64,000 nt of DNA from Lentibacillus lipolyticus (GCA_004145795.1 SEIO01000012.1:1-64000), one strand, 5' to 3'. Shown: positions 7,215 to 17,316, counted from the first letter of the stretch. The notes: generated by a model from the sequence alone, not told the origin. Made by a program: numbers and translations.

Positions 7215-9467
7215 GTGTCAGAAAAAGATGACATCATTTTAAGAGGGCTTAAAGAAAATAATTTAAAGAGTGTCGATTTAAATATACCAAAAGAAAAGAT
7301 CACTGTTTTAACGGGGGTTTCAGGCTCGGGTAAGAGTTCGGTTGCTTTTGATACATTAGCGACGGAAAGCAGAAGACAAATGACTTTGAACTATCCTAAC
7401 TATGTCAGATATCAAATGCCGAGATATGAAAGACCGCATGCCGATCTGATGCAGCATTTAAGCCCTGTCGTCGTTGTCGAGCAAAGGCCGGCAGGGGGTA
7501 ATTCCCGTTCAACGGTTGGCACCTATATGGATATTAATCCGTTAATCCGCCTTTTATTCTCACGCATAGGAAAGCCATCTGTTGGTAAGGCGTCAGATTT
7601 TTCGAATCAGAGCTCTTTTGGCAGCTGTCCGGAATGTGGTGGTTTTGGAAGGGTGATTGCGCCTGATCCAGATAAACTGCTCGATTATAATAAGTCACTC
7701 CGGGAATATGCTGTGCAATTCAAACCATTATCGCCTGCAGGATGGCAAGGCTGGTGGATGGTGACTGGCGGCTTATTTGATCCGGATAAACGGATCAAAG
7801 ACTATTCGGAGGAAGAATTCAATTTATTACTATATGGTCCCCCGGAAGGTGAACGCGTCTTTGCGCCGTTTCATACGAAAAACGGACCACAAGATCATGA
7901 GTGGGATGGGTTATTGCCCAGATTTAGGCGTCTCTATATCAATAGAGATGTTTCCAAGCTGCAACAAGTATCTCAAGATGACGTCTTAGCCGTATCGACC
8001 CATTCATTATGTCCGACCTGTGAAGGATCAGGCTTGAACCCAGACGTATTGGCAAGCCGGATCAATGGTTTGAATATTGCTGAATATAATCAATTAGAGC
8101 TTACAGAATTACTGGAGGAACTAGCGAATATCAAAGATCCGCTGGGAGAATCGATTGCATCTCAGGCAATGCCGCAAGTGAAACAACTTATTGATATGGG
8201 ATTAGGCTATTTGAGTTTAGCAAGACAAATGGGTACGCTGTCTGGCGGCGAAGCTCAAAGGGTGAAAATTGCTCGCCATTTAGGAAGCAGCCTCAACAAT
8301 ATGACATATATTTTTGATGAACCGAGTGCAGGGCTTCATCCCGAAGAAGTGGCCATGTTAATAGATTTACTTCAAACACTTAAGGCGCAACACAATACGG
8401 TCATTGTCATCGAACACGACCTATCCATCATAAAAGTAGCCGATGAATTAATCGAGATGGGACCCGGAGCAGGATTCGATGGAGGAGAGGTTGTTTATCA
8501 AGGAAAATTGGACGGACTTAAAAACGCTCGAACGGCCACAAAGCTTGACTACAAACTTAACATCAACCAAACTCCGAGAGAGATTACAAGTTATTTTACA
8601 ATGGACACTATACGCAACCATAACCTAAAAAATATCAGCGTAACTATTCCTGAAAATGCTTTCGTTTCTATATGCGGGGTTTCTGGTTCAGGGAAAAGCT
8701 CCTTAATGTTGGAAGCATTCCCAGAAAAGTATCCAGAAGCCATTATGGTGTCTCAAAACAGTATAGGGATCTCGAGCCGATCGACATTAGCGACATATAT
8801 GGGGATCATGGATGATATCCGATCCATATTTGCCAAAGAAACCGGACAACCAGCCGGATTGTTCAGTTTTAACTCGTTAGGAGCATGTCCTGTCTGTAAA
8901 GGAAAAGGTGTCGTAACACCAGATGTCGCATTTGCAGATCCAGTGACGATTACGTGTGAAGCGTGTGGCGGTACAAGATATTCGGATGAAGCGTTGTCCT
9001 ATCGATATGGCGATAAAAATATAGTAGAAATCTTAGAATTAACAATAGACGAGGTGATGAACTATTTTAACAAACCCAAGATCATAAAAAGAGTGAATAC
9101 GCTAAAAGAGGTAGGATTAGGGTATCTAACCTTAGGACAAACGACAAGCTCCCTAAGTGGAGGGGAAGTTCAGCGCCTAAAACTCGCAAGCCATTTAAAA
9201 AAGGAAGGACAGATTTACATATTGGACGAGCCCTCCTTAGGATTGCACATGAAAGACAATGAACAACTTTTAGATGTACTTCAAACACTTGTCAACAAAG
9301 GCAACTCTGTTATGATTATTGAACACAATCCTTACTTTATAGCGGCAAGTGACTGGGTAATCGAATTGGGTCCAGGAGGTGGAAAAAAAGGCGGGTATAT
9401 TATCTTTGAAGGTAGACCAGCAGAGATGTTAACGGCCGAAACATTGACAGCGAAATGGCTGAAATAA
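7215..9467 (+). CDS. Short UvrA-like ATP-binding protein (UvrA paralogue)
   Basis: The 750-residue protein has two ABC ATPase modules, with Walker A motifs GVSGSGKSS near residues 35 and 493, signature LSGGEAQR and LSGGEVQR, and Walker B FDEPSAG and LDEPSLG. Four zinc-binding pairs are seen (CPECGG, CPTCEG, CPVCKG, CEACGG). It is about 190 residues shorter than housekeeping UvrA (about 940) and, by its length, lacks most of the UvrB-interaction insert, as in class II/III UvrA paralogues linked to drug tolerance or secondary-metabolite clusters. GTG start at 7215 with GAAAGG upstream. It is monocistronic and its stop codon abuts a palindromic repeat. Confidence 0.85.
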   Translation: MSEKDDIILRGLKENNLKSVDLNIPKEKITVLTGVSGSGKSSVAFDTLATESRRQMTLNYPNYVRYQMPRYERPHADLMQHLSPVVVVEQRPAGGNSRSTVGTYMDINPLIRLLFSRIGKPSVGKASDFSNQSSFGSCPECGGFGRVIAPDPDKLLDYNKSLREYAVQFKPLSPAGWQGWWMVTGGLFDPDKRIKDYSEEEFNLLLYGPPEGERVFAPFHTKNGPQDHEWDGLLPRFRRLYINRDVSKLQQVSQDDVLAVSTHSLCPTCEGSGLNPDVLASRINGLNIAEYNQLELTELLEELANIKDPLGESIASQAMPQVKQLIDMGLGYLSLARQMGTLSGGEAQRVKIARHLGSSLNNMTYIFDEPSAGLHPEEVAMLIDLLQTLKAQHNTVIVIEHDLSIIKVADELIEMGPGAGFDGGEVVYQGKLDGLKNARTATKLDYKLNINQTPREITSYFTMDTIRNHNLKNISVTIPENAFVSICGVSGSGKSSLMLEAFPEKYPEAIMVSQNSIGISSRSTLATYMGIMDDIRSIFAKETGQPAGLFSFNSLGACPVCKGKGVVTPDVAFADPVTITCEACGGTRYSDEALSYRYGDKNIVEILELTIDEVMNYFNKPKIIKRVNTLKEVGLGYLTLGQTTSSLSGGEVQRLKLASHLKKEGQIYILDEPSLGLHMKDNEQLLDVLQTLVNKGNSVMIIEHNPYFIAASDWVIELGPGGGKKGGYIIFEGRPAEMLTAETLTAKWLK

Positions 9468-9512
9468 GTGCCAGGCACATACACAATTCAGAATTGTGTG
9501 TGTGCCTGGCAT
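9468..9512. repeat. Palindromic dispersed repeat, copy 1
   Basis: GTGCCAGGCAC, a spacer, CACAATTCAGAATTGTG and GTGTGCCTGGCA form a long near-perfect hairpin beginning at the base after the TAA of the UvrA-like gene. A copy with only a few changes is at 14078. It may act as a terminator or mRNA stabiliser, and is likely a REP-like or small mobile repeat family. Confidence 0.75.
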
Positions 9513-9697
9513 TTTACGTGAAAAGAGGGATTTCGTGGAATAAGGTGAAAAACTGATGTCAATAGTATAGATAGTGTTTTTTCTGTCAAAATGCAGGTGG
9601 CCTTCCGCGATACTATGTTTTAAATGAAGTTATGATCTTTATGAGAAAAGTAAAATGTGTAACCGCTATCTTATGTTAGAGAATGGAGGGAATGAAT

Positions 9698-12661
9698 TTG
9701 GCTGATCATACCATTGTAACCATTAATGGTCAGGAGTATTTAGGTGAGCCTAATGGTAATTTGTTGGAGCTTTTGCGCTCGGAGGAAATCGAGGTTCCAG
9801 ATATTTGTTATCATCCGAATCTCGGTCCGCTTCAGACTTGTGATACGTGCATTGTCGAGGTGGATGGGGAACTGCAACGTGCTTGTGGCACAACGATCGA
9901 AGCCGGTATGCAAGTGAATACCACAATCGAGGATGCTAAGATTGCCCAGAAGTTAGCAATGGATGAAATTATGAGCAATCACGAGTTATATTGCACGGTT
10001 TGTGATTACAACAATGGGACGTGTGAAATCCACAATAGTGTGAGGGATCTTGGGATTGAGCATCAAGGCAAACCATTTGAAATGAAACCTTATGAAGAGG
10101 ATAATTCGGGTTCCTTTTATCGTTATGACCCAAACCAATGTATTCTTTGCGGGCGTTGTGTGGAGGCGTGTCAGGATCTTGAAGTGAACGAAACCTTGCT
10201 GATCGATTGGGACCGCGAACAGCCGCGTGTCATCTGGGATAACGATGTACCTATTGACCAATCATCATGCGTCAATTGTGGTCAATGTGTAACCGCATGC
10301 CCTTGTAATGCCTTAATGGAGAAATCCATGCTCGGTGAAGCAGGTTATTTGACTGGACCACAGCCTGGTACATTACGATCCATGATTGAATTTACGAAGA
10401 AAGTAGAGACTGGCTATGGTTCTTTAATGTCTATTTCTGATTCGGAAGCGAAGATGCGTGAAGATCGAATCGAAAAAACGAAAACCGTATGTACATATTG
10501 TGGTGTCGGTTGTAGTTTTGACGTTTGGACTAAAGGCCGAAAAGTTTTGAAAGTGCAGCCACAGGCAGAATCCCCGGCGAACGGTATGGCAACCTGTGTC
10601 AAAGGGAAATTCGGCTGGGATTATGTGAACAGTGAGGAACGCTTAACGAAGCCACTCATTCGTGAAGGCGACCATTTCCGGGAGACGGAATGGGAAGAGG
10701 CTATCCCATATGTGGCTCGTCGATTCCAAGAAATCAAAAACAAAGAAGGTGCTGATGCGCTTGGTTTTGTTGCGACATCTAAGGAGACGAATGAAGAGTC
10801 GTATCTTACTCAAAAATTCGCCCGCCAGGTGATTGGTACGAATAATGTGGATAACTGTTCTCGTTATTGTCAATCTCCGGCAACAAAAGGCCTGTTCCGC
10901 ACGGTCGGTTACGGGGGTGACTCCGGAACGGCTGATGATATCGCAAAAGCGGAGCTGATCATTACCATTGGATCAAATACCGCGGAGGCTCATCCGGTCA
11001 TCGCATCCAAAATTAAACGCGCTCAAAAATTGCACGGCCATAAATTATTCGTCTTTGATCTTCGCAAACATGAAATGGCTGAACGGGCGGATAAGTTTAT
11101 GAGTCCAACACCAGGAACCGATCTAGTCTGGCTGCAGGCGGTAACGAAATATATCTTGGACCAGGGTTGGGAGGACAAAGATTTCCTACAAAACTGGGTG
11201 AACGGACTGGAAGAATATAAACAAAGTCTGGAAGGATATACGCTTGAATATGCACAAAGTGTAACCGGTATCTCGGAGGACACCTTGATAGAAGTGGCCA
11301 AAACGATCCACGAATCGGAATCTGTTGCGGTTTGTTGGGCAATGGGTGTTACCCAGCAAAAGAACGGTAGTGATACGTCAACCGCGATTTCCAATCTGTT
11401 GCTGGTTACCGGAAATTACGGCCGTCCTGGTGTCGGTGCCTATCCACTTCGGGGGCATAATAACGTTCAGGGTGCCAGTGATTTTGGAAGCATGCCAGAT
11501 TGTTTCCCTGGTTATCAAAGCACGAAGGATGACGAAGTACGCGCTCGTTATGAAAAAGCATGGGGTGTCGAACTGAAGAAAGAACGCGGTCGCGATAACC
11601 ATCAAATGGTTGAGGCGATCCATAAGGGTGACTTGAAATCGCTATGGATACAAGGGGAAGAGATGGGAATTGTTGATGCGAATGCCAACCATGTCCAGGC
11701 TGCTTTCGAAAAACTCGATTTCTTCGTTGTCCAGGATTTGTTTTTATCGAAAACAGCGGAGTTTGCCGACGTTGTTTTACCATCTGTTCCAAGTCTTGAA
11801 AAGGATGGAACGTTTGTCAATACAGAGCGTCGTATCCAACGATTGTACCGCGCGCTTGATCCGACTGGCGACGCCAAACCGGACTGGGTCATCATTTCCA
11901 TGTTGGCGAAAGAAATGGGCTTTGACTGGGGCTATTCGCATCCGAGTGAGATTATGGATGAAGTTGCTTCCCTTACACCGTTGTTTGCAGGAGTTAGTTA
12001 CGAGCGACTTGAAGGTTATAACAGTCTGCAATGGCCTGTACACGCTGATGGTACCGATGAACCTGTTTTGTTTGTGGAAGAGTTCCCGTTTGATGACGGC
12101 AAAGCCAAACTGTATCCAGTTGAATTCGTTGAACCGGTAGGGGTAGATGAGGAGTTTGACTTGCATATTAACAACGGACGTATATTGGAGCATTTCCATG
12201 AAGGGAACATGACCTATAAGTCGGAAGGCATTACGAGAAAGACACCATATTGTTGGATTGAGGTATCTCCGGAACTTGCGAAAGATCGTGGTATCAAGAG
12301 TGGCTCCTTCGTTCGCATTATCTCGGAATCTGGATCGGTCAAAGGGCATGTTACGGTGACAGACCGTGTCCAGGGGAAAGAATTATACATTCCTATGAAC
12401 GATAATAACGAGCTCGCTATCAACAAACTGACCAACAGTGATGTCGATTGGGCGACGAATACACCGGCTTACAAGGATACACGAGCGAAGATGAAAGTCA
12501 TTAGCGTGGAAGGGGAAGATCCGATTCCACACAATAACCACCGTCGCGGTAATCGACAGCCGCAAATTAGCGTCAATGTTGAGAAAAAATGGGCACGTGA
12601 CGATTATGTATTCCCAGGTGAAAGGGTGAGAGCGCATGGCAAAGCCAATAACAAACATTAA
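9698..12661 (+). CDS. fdhF: Formate dehydrogenase alpha subunit (molybdopterin type)
   Basis: A 987-residue multi-cofactor oxidoreductase. Order: N-terminal [2Fe-2S] domain ([15 protein letters not shown]), His-Cys region ([14 protein letters not shown]), two [4Fe-4S] motifs ([11 protein letters not shown] and [11 protein letters not shown]), a third near [11 protein letters not shown], then the Mo-bis-MGD catalytic domain with the metal-ligand Cys in SRYCQSPA, and a C-terminal dinucleotide-binding domain. It oxidises formate to CO2, as do YrhE/YjgC of B. subtilis. GGAGGG at 9685-9690 is 7 bases before TTG 9698, which is therefore preferred; ATG codons at 9683 and 9692 are too close. It overlaps the DUF1641 gene by 26 bp and is followed by a formate channel gene. 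Confidence 0.92.
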   Translation: MADHTIVTINGQEYLGEPNGNLLELLRSEEIEVPDICYHPNLGPLQTCDTCIVEVDGELQRACGTTIEAGMQVNTTIEDAKIAQKLAMDEIMSNHELYCTVCDYNNGTCEIHNSVRDLGIEHQGKPFEMKPYEEDNSGSFYRYDPNQCILCGRCVEACQDLEVNETLLIDWDREQPRVIWDNDVPIDQSSCVNCGQCVTACPCNALMEKSMLGEAGYLTGPQPGTLRSMIEFTKKVETGYGSLMSISDSEAKMREDRIEKTKTVCTYCGVGCSFDVWTKGRKVLKVQPQAESPANGMATCVKGKFGWDYVNSEERLTKPLIREGDHFRETEWEEAIPYVARRFQEIKNKEGADALGFVATSKETNEESYLTQKFARQVIGTNNVDNCSRYCQSPATKGLFRTVGYGGDSGTADDIAKAELIITIGSNTAEAHPVIASKIKRAQKLHGHKLFVFDLRKHEMAERADKFMSPTPGTDLVWLQAVTKYILDQGWEDKDFLQNWVNGLEEYKQSLEGYTLEYAQSVTGISEDTLIEVAKTIHESESVAVCWAMGVTQQKNGSDTSTAISNLLLVTGNYGRPGVGAYPLRGHNNVQGASDFGSMPDCFPGYQSTKDDEVRARYEKAWGVELKKERGRDNHQMVEAIHKGDLKSLWIQGEEMGIVDANANHVQAAFEKLDFFVVQDLFLSKTAEFADVVLPSVPSLEKDGTFVNTERRIQRLYRALDPTGDAKPDWVIISMLAKEMGFDWGYSHPSEIMDEVASLTPLFAGVSYERLEGYNSLQWPVHADGTDEPVLFVEEFPFDDGKAKLYPVEFVEPVGVDEEFDLHINNGRILEHFHEGNMTYKSEGITRKTPYCWIEVSPELAKDRGIKSGSFVRIISESGSVKGHVTVTDRVQGKELYIPMNDNNELAINKLTNSDVDWATNTPAYKDTRAKMKVISVEGEDPIPHNNHRRGNRQPQISVNVEKKWARDDYVFPGERVRAHGKANNKH

Positions 12662-13109
12662 GCATCTTTCCGTTGACGAAGAAAAAAGACGACAAAACGA
12701 TTTAAATGAAGTAGAAGCCGCCATTGCGGACAATAAGGAGTCGGTGCTTGCGGCTATTACGTTGACTCGCCATTTACATGACAAGGGATTACTGGATATT
12801 CTGAACGGAGCACTGTCTCAAGGAGAAGAAGTGTTGGACATTGCAGTTAAGGAAATTAACAGACCGCAAAATTCCCGTGTTATTGAAAATGGTGTAGGAC
12901 TTGCCATGCTGTTAGGAACACTTGATGTGGACCGGTTGAAAGTTTTGACAAAAAAATTAAACCAAGGGGTTCGGTTAGCAACTGCGGATAGAGCCGAAGA
13001 AGATGGCCCCGATAATGTATTTCAATTGATGAAGTTACTAAAAGACCCAGAAATTAACCGTTCCATTGGTCTGTTGGTGAACTTTCTTAAAGGGATGAGC
13101 CGTGACTGA
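12636..13109 (+). CDS. DUF1641 protein, formate dehydrogenase partner
   Basis: The 157-residue protein matches the DUF1641 family (YrhD/YjgD of B. subtilis), always found beside this type of formate dehydrogenase. It has a charged N-terminus, a helical core around [15 protein letters not shown] (about residue 47) and a glycine-containing segment [14 protein letters not shown]. The 26-bp overlap with fdhF shows tight coupling. Presumed role: assembly or electron transfer for the dehydrogenase; the exact function is not known. Confidence 0.88.
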   Translation: MAKPITNIKHLSVDEEKRRQNDLNEVEAAIADNKESVLAAITLTRHLHDKGLLDILNGALSQGEEVLDIAVKEINRPQNSRVIENGVGLAMLLGTLDVDRLKVLTKKLNQGVRLATADRAEEDGPDNVFQLMKLLKDPEINRSIGLLVNFLKGMSRD

Positions 13110-13115
13110 TAAAAA

Positions 13116-13141
13116 AAAGACCAGCCAATGTGCTGGTCTTT
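13116..13141. terminator. Perfect hairpin after the formate dehydrogenase operon
   Basis: AAAGACCAGC and GCTGGTCTTT form a perfect 10-bp stem with a 6-base loop. Eight A precede the stem and only TTT follows, so on the plus strand the U-tract is short while on the minus strand it is long. It probably still ends the fdhF operon transcript. Confidence 0.6.
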
Positions 13142-13303
13142 CCTGTAAGGGTCAGTATTCTAACAAGCACAGGGTAGTCGGTTTTATCCGTGTCACCGTT
13201 AGTATGAAAGTATTAGTAGGGGACGAAATCCTTTCTGCAAGATCGATGGAATAGCAGTCAAACATCTGCAATTAAAATCACATTTTTATTTGGGGGACTT
13301 GTC

Positions 13304-14077
13304 ATGGCATTTTTATCGCCACAACAAATCGCAAAAACTACTGCAGAAGCAGGACATAAGAAAGCTAATTTCTCACAACCCGCACTCTGGGTACTTGGAT
13401 TTTTCGGAGGTGCCTTTATTAATTTGGGATTTCTACTGGATATCCGTGTCACCGCCAGTATGCCAGAGGAATGGGGGTCATTTGCAAATTTTATAGGCGC
13501 CGCCGTCTTCCCCCTTGGTCTCATTTTAATCCTTCTCGGGGGTGCCGAACTTTTAACCGGGAATATGATGGCGTTACCACTTGTCTGGTTTGCTAAAAAA
13601 ATTCACTTCGGCGACGTTATGAAAAATTGGCTGGTGATTCTTATCAGCAATTTCATTGGCTCTCTATTTATTGCTTATTTTTTTGGTCATGTTGTGGGGT
13701 TAACGGAAACTGGTGCCTATCTAGATGCAACCGTATCTACCGCACATGCGAAAGTGGATGATCCATTCCTCATATCTTTTATTTCAGCCATTGGTTGTAA
13801 CTGGCTCGTCTGTTTGGCCGTCTGGCTGTCCTATGGAGCGCAGGACTTTGTCGGCAAAATCCTAGGAATTTGGTTTCCGATTATGGCATTTGTTGCCATT
13901 GGCTTTCAGCACGTGGTAGCGAATATGTTTATCGTACCAGCAGCTATCTTTGCCGGTGAGATCACCTGGATGCAATACCTGCCGAATTTTGTGTCAGTAC
14001 TTCTCGGGAACATCGTGGGAGGAACGATATTCGTCGCACTCGCTTACTTTGTTTCCTATCGAGATAGTTTTGAGTAA
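13304..14077 (+). CDS. Formate/nitrite transporter family channel
   Basis: A 257-residue membrane protein of the FNT family (FocA/NirC/FdhC, YrhG of B. subtilis). About six transmembrane segments, the family segment GGAELLTGNMM (about residue 80) and the conserved ANMF motif in FQHVVANMFIVP (about residue 203) are visible. It should move formate across the membrane, supplying the dehydrogenase encoded upstream. Start ATG at 13304 follows GGGGGAC. Its TAA is directly followed by the second copy of the palindromic repeat. Confidence 0.9.
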   Translation: MAFLSPQQIAKTTAEAGHKKANFSQPALWVLGFFGGAFINLGFLLDIRVTASMPEEWGSFANFIGAAVFPLGLILILLGGAELLTGNMMALPLVWFAKKIHFGDVMKNWLVILISNFIGSLFIAYFFGHVVGLTETGAYLDATVSTAHAKVDDPFLISFISAIGCNWLVCLAVWLSYGAQDFVGKILGIWFPIMAFVAIGFQHVVANMFIVPAAIFAGEITWMQYLPNFVSVLLGNIVGGTIFVALAYFVSYRDSFE

Positions 14078-14122
14078 GTGCCAGGCACCTGCACAATTCA
14101 GAATTGTGTGTGTGCCTGGCAC
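14078..14122. repeat. Palindromic dispersed repeat, copy 2
   Basis: Same hairpin as at 9468: GTGCCAGGCAC, CACAATTCAGAATTGTG, GTGTGCCTGGCAC. As in copy 1 it begins at the base immediately after a TAA stop codon. Copies differ mainly at CATA/CCTG in the left arm junction. Confidence 0.75.
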
Positions 14123-14191
14123 CCGTTTTACTGCCAGCTTTGGGTAGTCTATAATAGATTGTTAAAGAAGAAGGAAAGATGGGAAGTGCCT

Positions 14192-15670
14192 ATGTCTAAG
14201 CAAAAGAATAACGGCTATAAAAAGCCTGATAAACCATACAGGAAGCAAGGATCAGCAAAAGGGAATCCAAAAGGCGGAAAATCAAAAGGCGGGTCTGCAT
14301 CAGCTAACCCGCGCCGACGTGGCCAGAAAGCCATAACTGCAAAGGTGACATGTTCGGGCCTTACCAATGAGGGGAAGGGTCTTGTCGATTGGGAAGGAAA
14401 GCAGCTGGAGGTAGCGCATCTGATGCCTGGTGAAACGGCTGAGGTATATGTAATCAAAAAGGGGCGGTATCCTAACGCGGAGCTGAAGCGGGTGATCAAT
14501 CAGTCTGAAGACCGTGTCGAGCCGTCATGCCCGCATTATTACGAATGTGGGGGATGTCAGCTGCAGCATATGAGCAACCAGGCGCAAGGGCGTTTCAAGC
14601 AAAATACCATTGATGCAATTATGAAACCGTTCAGAAAGCCGGAACCCATTTTGACGATGGACCACCCGTATGACTACCGGAATAAGAGTCAAATGACGTT
14701 TGGTCAGAATAAAGAGCGGCAGGTTATTGGCGGGCTGTACGCCCAGAACACCCACCAGATCATACCAATGGAGCGGTGTCTTATTCATGATTCGAAAGCT
14801 GATGAGATTGTGCAGACGATTAAGGGGATGATGAAATCTTTTAAAGTGCAGCCGTACAACGAAGATACCGGCCAGGGCTTTCTAAGGCATGTCCTGATAA
14901 AAGTTGGCCAGGTCAGCGGTGAGATTATGGTGGTGTTGGTAGCGGCCTCACCTGTCTTCAAAGGTAAAAATAATTTTATAACAGCCTTGCGCAAAGCCCA
15001 TCCTGAAATTACAACCCTCCTGCTGAATATCAATAAACGGGATACCAGCGTGGTTCTGGGGAATCAGGAAAAGGTGTTATTCGGCAAGGGAACAATCACA
15101 GATACCCTCTGCGGAATGACATTTGAGATCTCAGCGAAGTCCTTTTATCAGATCAATCCGGTCCAGACCGAAAAATTGTATACAAAGGCGATTGAAATGG
15201 CCGATTTGACTGGAAAGGAAACGGTGGTGGATGCGTATTGCGGAATTGGCACCATCAGTCTGATTGCCAGTCAGAAAGCCGGAAACGTTATTGGCGTGGA
15301 AATGAATAACGATGCGGTTCGCGACGCCATTCGCAATTCAAAACGTAATGGTGTAAAAAATGCACGATTCTATCAGGGAGATGCCGGCGAGTTTATGGTG
15401 CAAATGGCAGCACGTGGCGATAAAGCCGATGTGGTGCTGATGGATCCGCCTCGAAGCGGGAGTGACGAAGCATTCTTGGCAAGCGTCGCCAAGTTGAAGC
15501 CGAAACGCGTGGTATATGTGTCGTGTAATCCGGTAACACAGGCGCGGGATTTAAAGTACTTAACGAAGAGTGGGTATGCGGTTGAAGCTATTCAGCCAGT
15601 GGATATGTTTCCGCAAACCTACCATGTCGAAGCCGTTACGAAATTAGTTTTAAAAGAAAAAATCAGGTAA
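14192..15670 (+). CDS. rlmCD: 23S rRNA (uracil-5-)-methyltransferase RlmCD
   Basis: A 492-residue SAM-dependent RNA methyltransferase of the RumA/TrmA family. It has a basic N-terminal tail, a TRAM domain (about residues 45-105), an iron-sulphur motif CPHYYECGGCQLQH (about 112), FYQINPVQTEKLY, the SAM motif DAYCGIGTISL, DPPRSG and the catalytic Cys in YVSCNP. This is the YefA/RlmCD enzyme that makes m5U at two 23S rRNA positions in Bacillus. The start at 14192 is chosen because an upstream in-frame extension lies in the palindromic repeat; AAGGAAAG is the ribosome site. Convergent with the HAD gene, stops 1 bp apart. Confidence 0.92.
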   Translation: MSKQKNNGYKKPDKPYRKQGSAKGNPKGGKSKGGSASANPRRRGQKAITAKVTCSGLTNEGKGLVDWEGKQLEVAHLMPGETAEVYVIKKGRYPNAELKRVINQSEDRVEPSCPHYYECGGCQLQHMSNQAQGRFKQNTIDAIMKPFRKPEPILTMDHPYDYRNKSQMTFGQNKERQVIGGLYAQNTHQIIPMERCLIHDSKADEIVQTIKGMMKSFKVQPYNEDTGQGFLRHVLIKVGQVSGEIMVVLVAASPVFKGKNNFITALRKAHPEITTLLLNINKRDTSVVLGNQEKVLFGKGTITDTLCGMTFEISAKSFYQINPVQTEKLYTKAIEMADLTGKETVVDAYCGIGTISLIASQKAGNVIGVEMNNDAVRDAIRNSKRNGVKNARFYQGDAGEFMVQMAARGDKADVVLMDPPRSGSDEAFLASVAKLKPKRVVYVSCNPVTQARDLKYLTKSGYAVEAIQPVDMFPQTYHVEAVTKLVLKEKIR

Positions 15671-15713
15671 TTCATCCCAATTCATCTCTCTTGGTTGACA
15701 TTACCTGAGTTTC
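15661..15713 (-). terminator. Shared terminator between convergent rlmCD and HAD genes
   Basis: TCAGGTAAT and ATTACCTGA pair around a loop of about 30 bases that includes the ends of both genes. On the minus strand the stem is followed by TTTTTTC, so it mainly terminates the HAD transcript. Confidence 0.55.
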
Positions 15714-16424
15714 GATTAGTTGGTTGGCTAAATCCACGATATCCCGCGCGTTATAGTCACAGTTTTCTTCCGATGCAGCAGCTGCTGTAATGTTATGACC
15801 CCCGTGTTCTAAAGGTCTGCAGATATACGCTGTTTTCATCCCTAGAGCTGCTGCTGCTTGGAGATCAGACGGATGCGCAGCTGCCATCACAACCTCGTCT
15901 GGCTCCAAACCCAAAAATTGATAAGCCATTTGATAAACGGCAGGATCTGGTTTATAGCTTTTTATAAACTCCGGGGATAAAATGAGGTCCCATGGCAGTC
16001 GGCTATTTTTAGCCATATTGGTTAATAGAGCAACATTTCCATTCGATAAGGGAGCAATAATAAAATGGCGCTTTAGTTTTTCAAGGCCAGTAACACTGTC
16101 ACCCCATGGCTCCAAACGATGCCAGACTCGGTTTATCTCTCTCAACTCTTCCTCTGTAAAGCAGGATAAATCATAACGAGAAGCTAAGTGATCCAATTCC
16201 TCCCGATGTAAAACATCAAGAGGTTTCCAATCTTTTTCCCCATTCAGAATTCGGTTAATCGCAGGTTGATAAGCACTGCGCCAATCATCTGCAAGAGAGG
16301 GCCAATTGATGTTTATTCCCTTTTGTCTATTCCATCTTTTGCCTTCTCTAATAATGCTTTCACGATAATCAACCACGGTACCAAAAACATCAAACAGAAC
16401 TGCACGAATAGGTTTCTGAGCCAT
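15672..16424 (-). CDS. Haloacid dehalogenase type II (HAD superfamily hydrolase)
   Basis: The 250-residue protein has HAD motif I DVFGTVVDY (nucleophile Asp about residue 11), motif II LSNGN (about residue 127), motif III lysine in FIKSYKPDPAVY and motif IV AAHPSDLQAA. The SNGN and HPSDL segments are typical of (S)-2-haloacid dehalogenases, which hydrolyse 2-halocarboxylates to 2-hydroxy acids, but many relatives act on other substrates. Good ribosome site AAGGTCG before ATG 16424. It stands alone on the minus strand. Confidence 0.82.
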   Translation of the reverse strand: MAQKPIRAVLFDVFGTVVDYRESIIREGKRWNRQKGININWPSLADDWRSAYQPAINRILNGEKDWKPLDVLHREELDHLASRYDLSCFTEEELREINRVWHRLEPWGDSVTGLEKLKRHFIIAPLSNGNVALLTNMAKNSRLPWDLILSPEFIKSYKPDPAVYQMAYQFLGLEPDEVVMAAAHPSDLQAAAALGMKTAYICRPLEHGGHNITAAAASEENCDYNARDIVDLANQLIETQVMSTKRDELG

Positions 16425-16491
16425 CAGCGACCTTCCTTTCTATGGCATATGTAAAAACGCATTTTGTTCCAAAAAAATTACATTGTTGTGT

Positions 16492-17052
16492 TTATTCTAA
16501 TTTAAAGTATTGACTAAGGTGATTTTCTAAAGAACCTATATTCGCATTTATATTTGGATTCTTTTTCACATCAAAACACGAAAAGGTTTTTAAACCTTGC
16601 ATACCAGCATACTTGTGACTTAAATAAAGATGAAAGAGAACATCATCAACGTTTCTTCCTTCAAAAAATTTGTCTTTGTCATTAAAGGCCGTGGCGGGAG
16701 CGTTCCATGTTGTTGAAAACATATAGCTTTTATCTGATAGCAACCCACTTCCAATCCCATATTCCTCTGTATTTCCACGAAAGTAAACACCATGTTCATG
16801 TGTTTGGTCTATATATTTTTTAAATAAGGCAGGAACACTATAATTATAAATGGGTGTCTGATATATAATATAATCTGCCCATTTTAGTTTTTGCTGCTCT
16901 TCTTCTTTGTCAAAATGACTTTGTAAAATTGTCGTTTTTGTTACATAATTTGCAGATAATTTTTCAATTATTTTATTAAAAAGAATATTATTCAGATGTC
17001 CTTTAGAATGCTCATAATACTCATGGCCATTAATTACAAGGATATTTTGCAT
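16492..17052 (-). CDS. NAD(P)H-dependent flavodoxin-fold oxidoreductase (MdaB/KefF-like)
   Basis: A 186-residue protein with the flavodoxin-like fold of quinone reductases: N-terminal ILVINGHEYYEHSKGHLN phosphate-binding loop, QTPIYNYSVPALFKKYIDQ (about residue 84) and GLLSDKSYMFSTTWNAP (about residue 124). The family reduces quinones or related electrophiles with FMN/FAD and NAD(P)H. Promoters reading toward it carry the GntR-type operator (17206 and perhaps 17317), so it probably belongs to the same regulon as the catabolic island. Base composition is AT-richer than the flanking housekeeping genes. Confidence 0.82.
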   Translation of the reverse strand: MQNILVINGHEYYEHSKGHLNNILFNKIIEKLSANYVTKTTILQSHFDKEEEQQKLKWADYIIYQTPIYNYSVPALFKKYIDQTHEHGVYFRGNTEEYGIGSGLLSDKSYMFSTTWNAPATAFNDKDKFFEGRNVDDVLFHLYLSHKYAGMQGLKTFSCFDVKKNPNINANIGSLENHLSQYFKLE

Positions 17053-17187
17053 TTTATACGTTTCCTTTCACTAAGATTTCGTTATTGGTATGTTTTGTAG
17101 TAAAAACCGATTATTTAAGTTTACCTGTTCTTTAACCGAGCATCTTGAAGATATGCTAGAAAAGTGTTATTACTATAGAATAAACGC

Positions 17188-17217
17188 ATTGTATCAAACA
17201 ATTGCATTGTTGACAAT
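17188..17217 (-). promoter_or_regulatory. Promoter and GntR-type operator of the oxidoreductase gene
   Basis: On the minus strand TTGTCA, a 17-bp spacer and TACAAT form a promoter about 130 bp before the gene at 17052. The operator ATTGTTGACAAT (17206-17217) covers the -35 box exactly as in the gntR promoter. Confidence 0.6.
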
Positions 17218-17316
17218 TATAATTACGATTCTTTTAATTATAAACAGAATAAATACTAAACACCTTTCTAGTTACTATATACATCAACCAGCATAATAGC
17301 ATCACCTTCTATTAGT

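Noticed and set aside
9287-9297. TTGTCAACAA match to the GntR-type operator inside the UvrA-like gene
   Set aside because: It lies in the coding sequence, is not near a promoter and matches only the core.
11777-12349. Long leftward frame (190 codons) opposite the formate dehydrogenase gene
   Set aside because: Mirror of a strongly coding gene; no start signals and no family resemblance.
17090-17296. 68-codon rightward frame opposite the oxidoreductase promoter
   Set aside because: No ribosome site, very AT-rich, and it overlaps the operator and promoter region.
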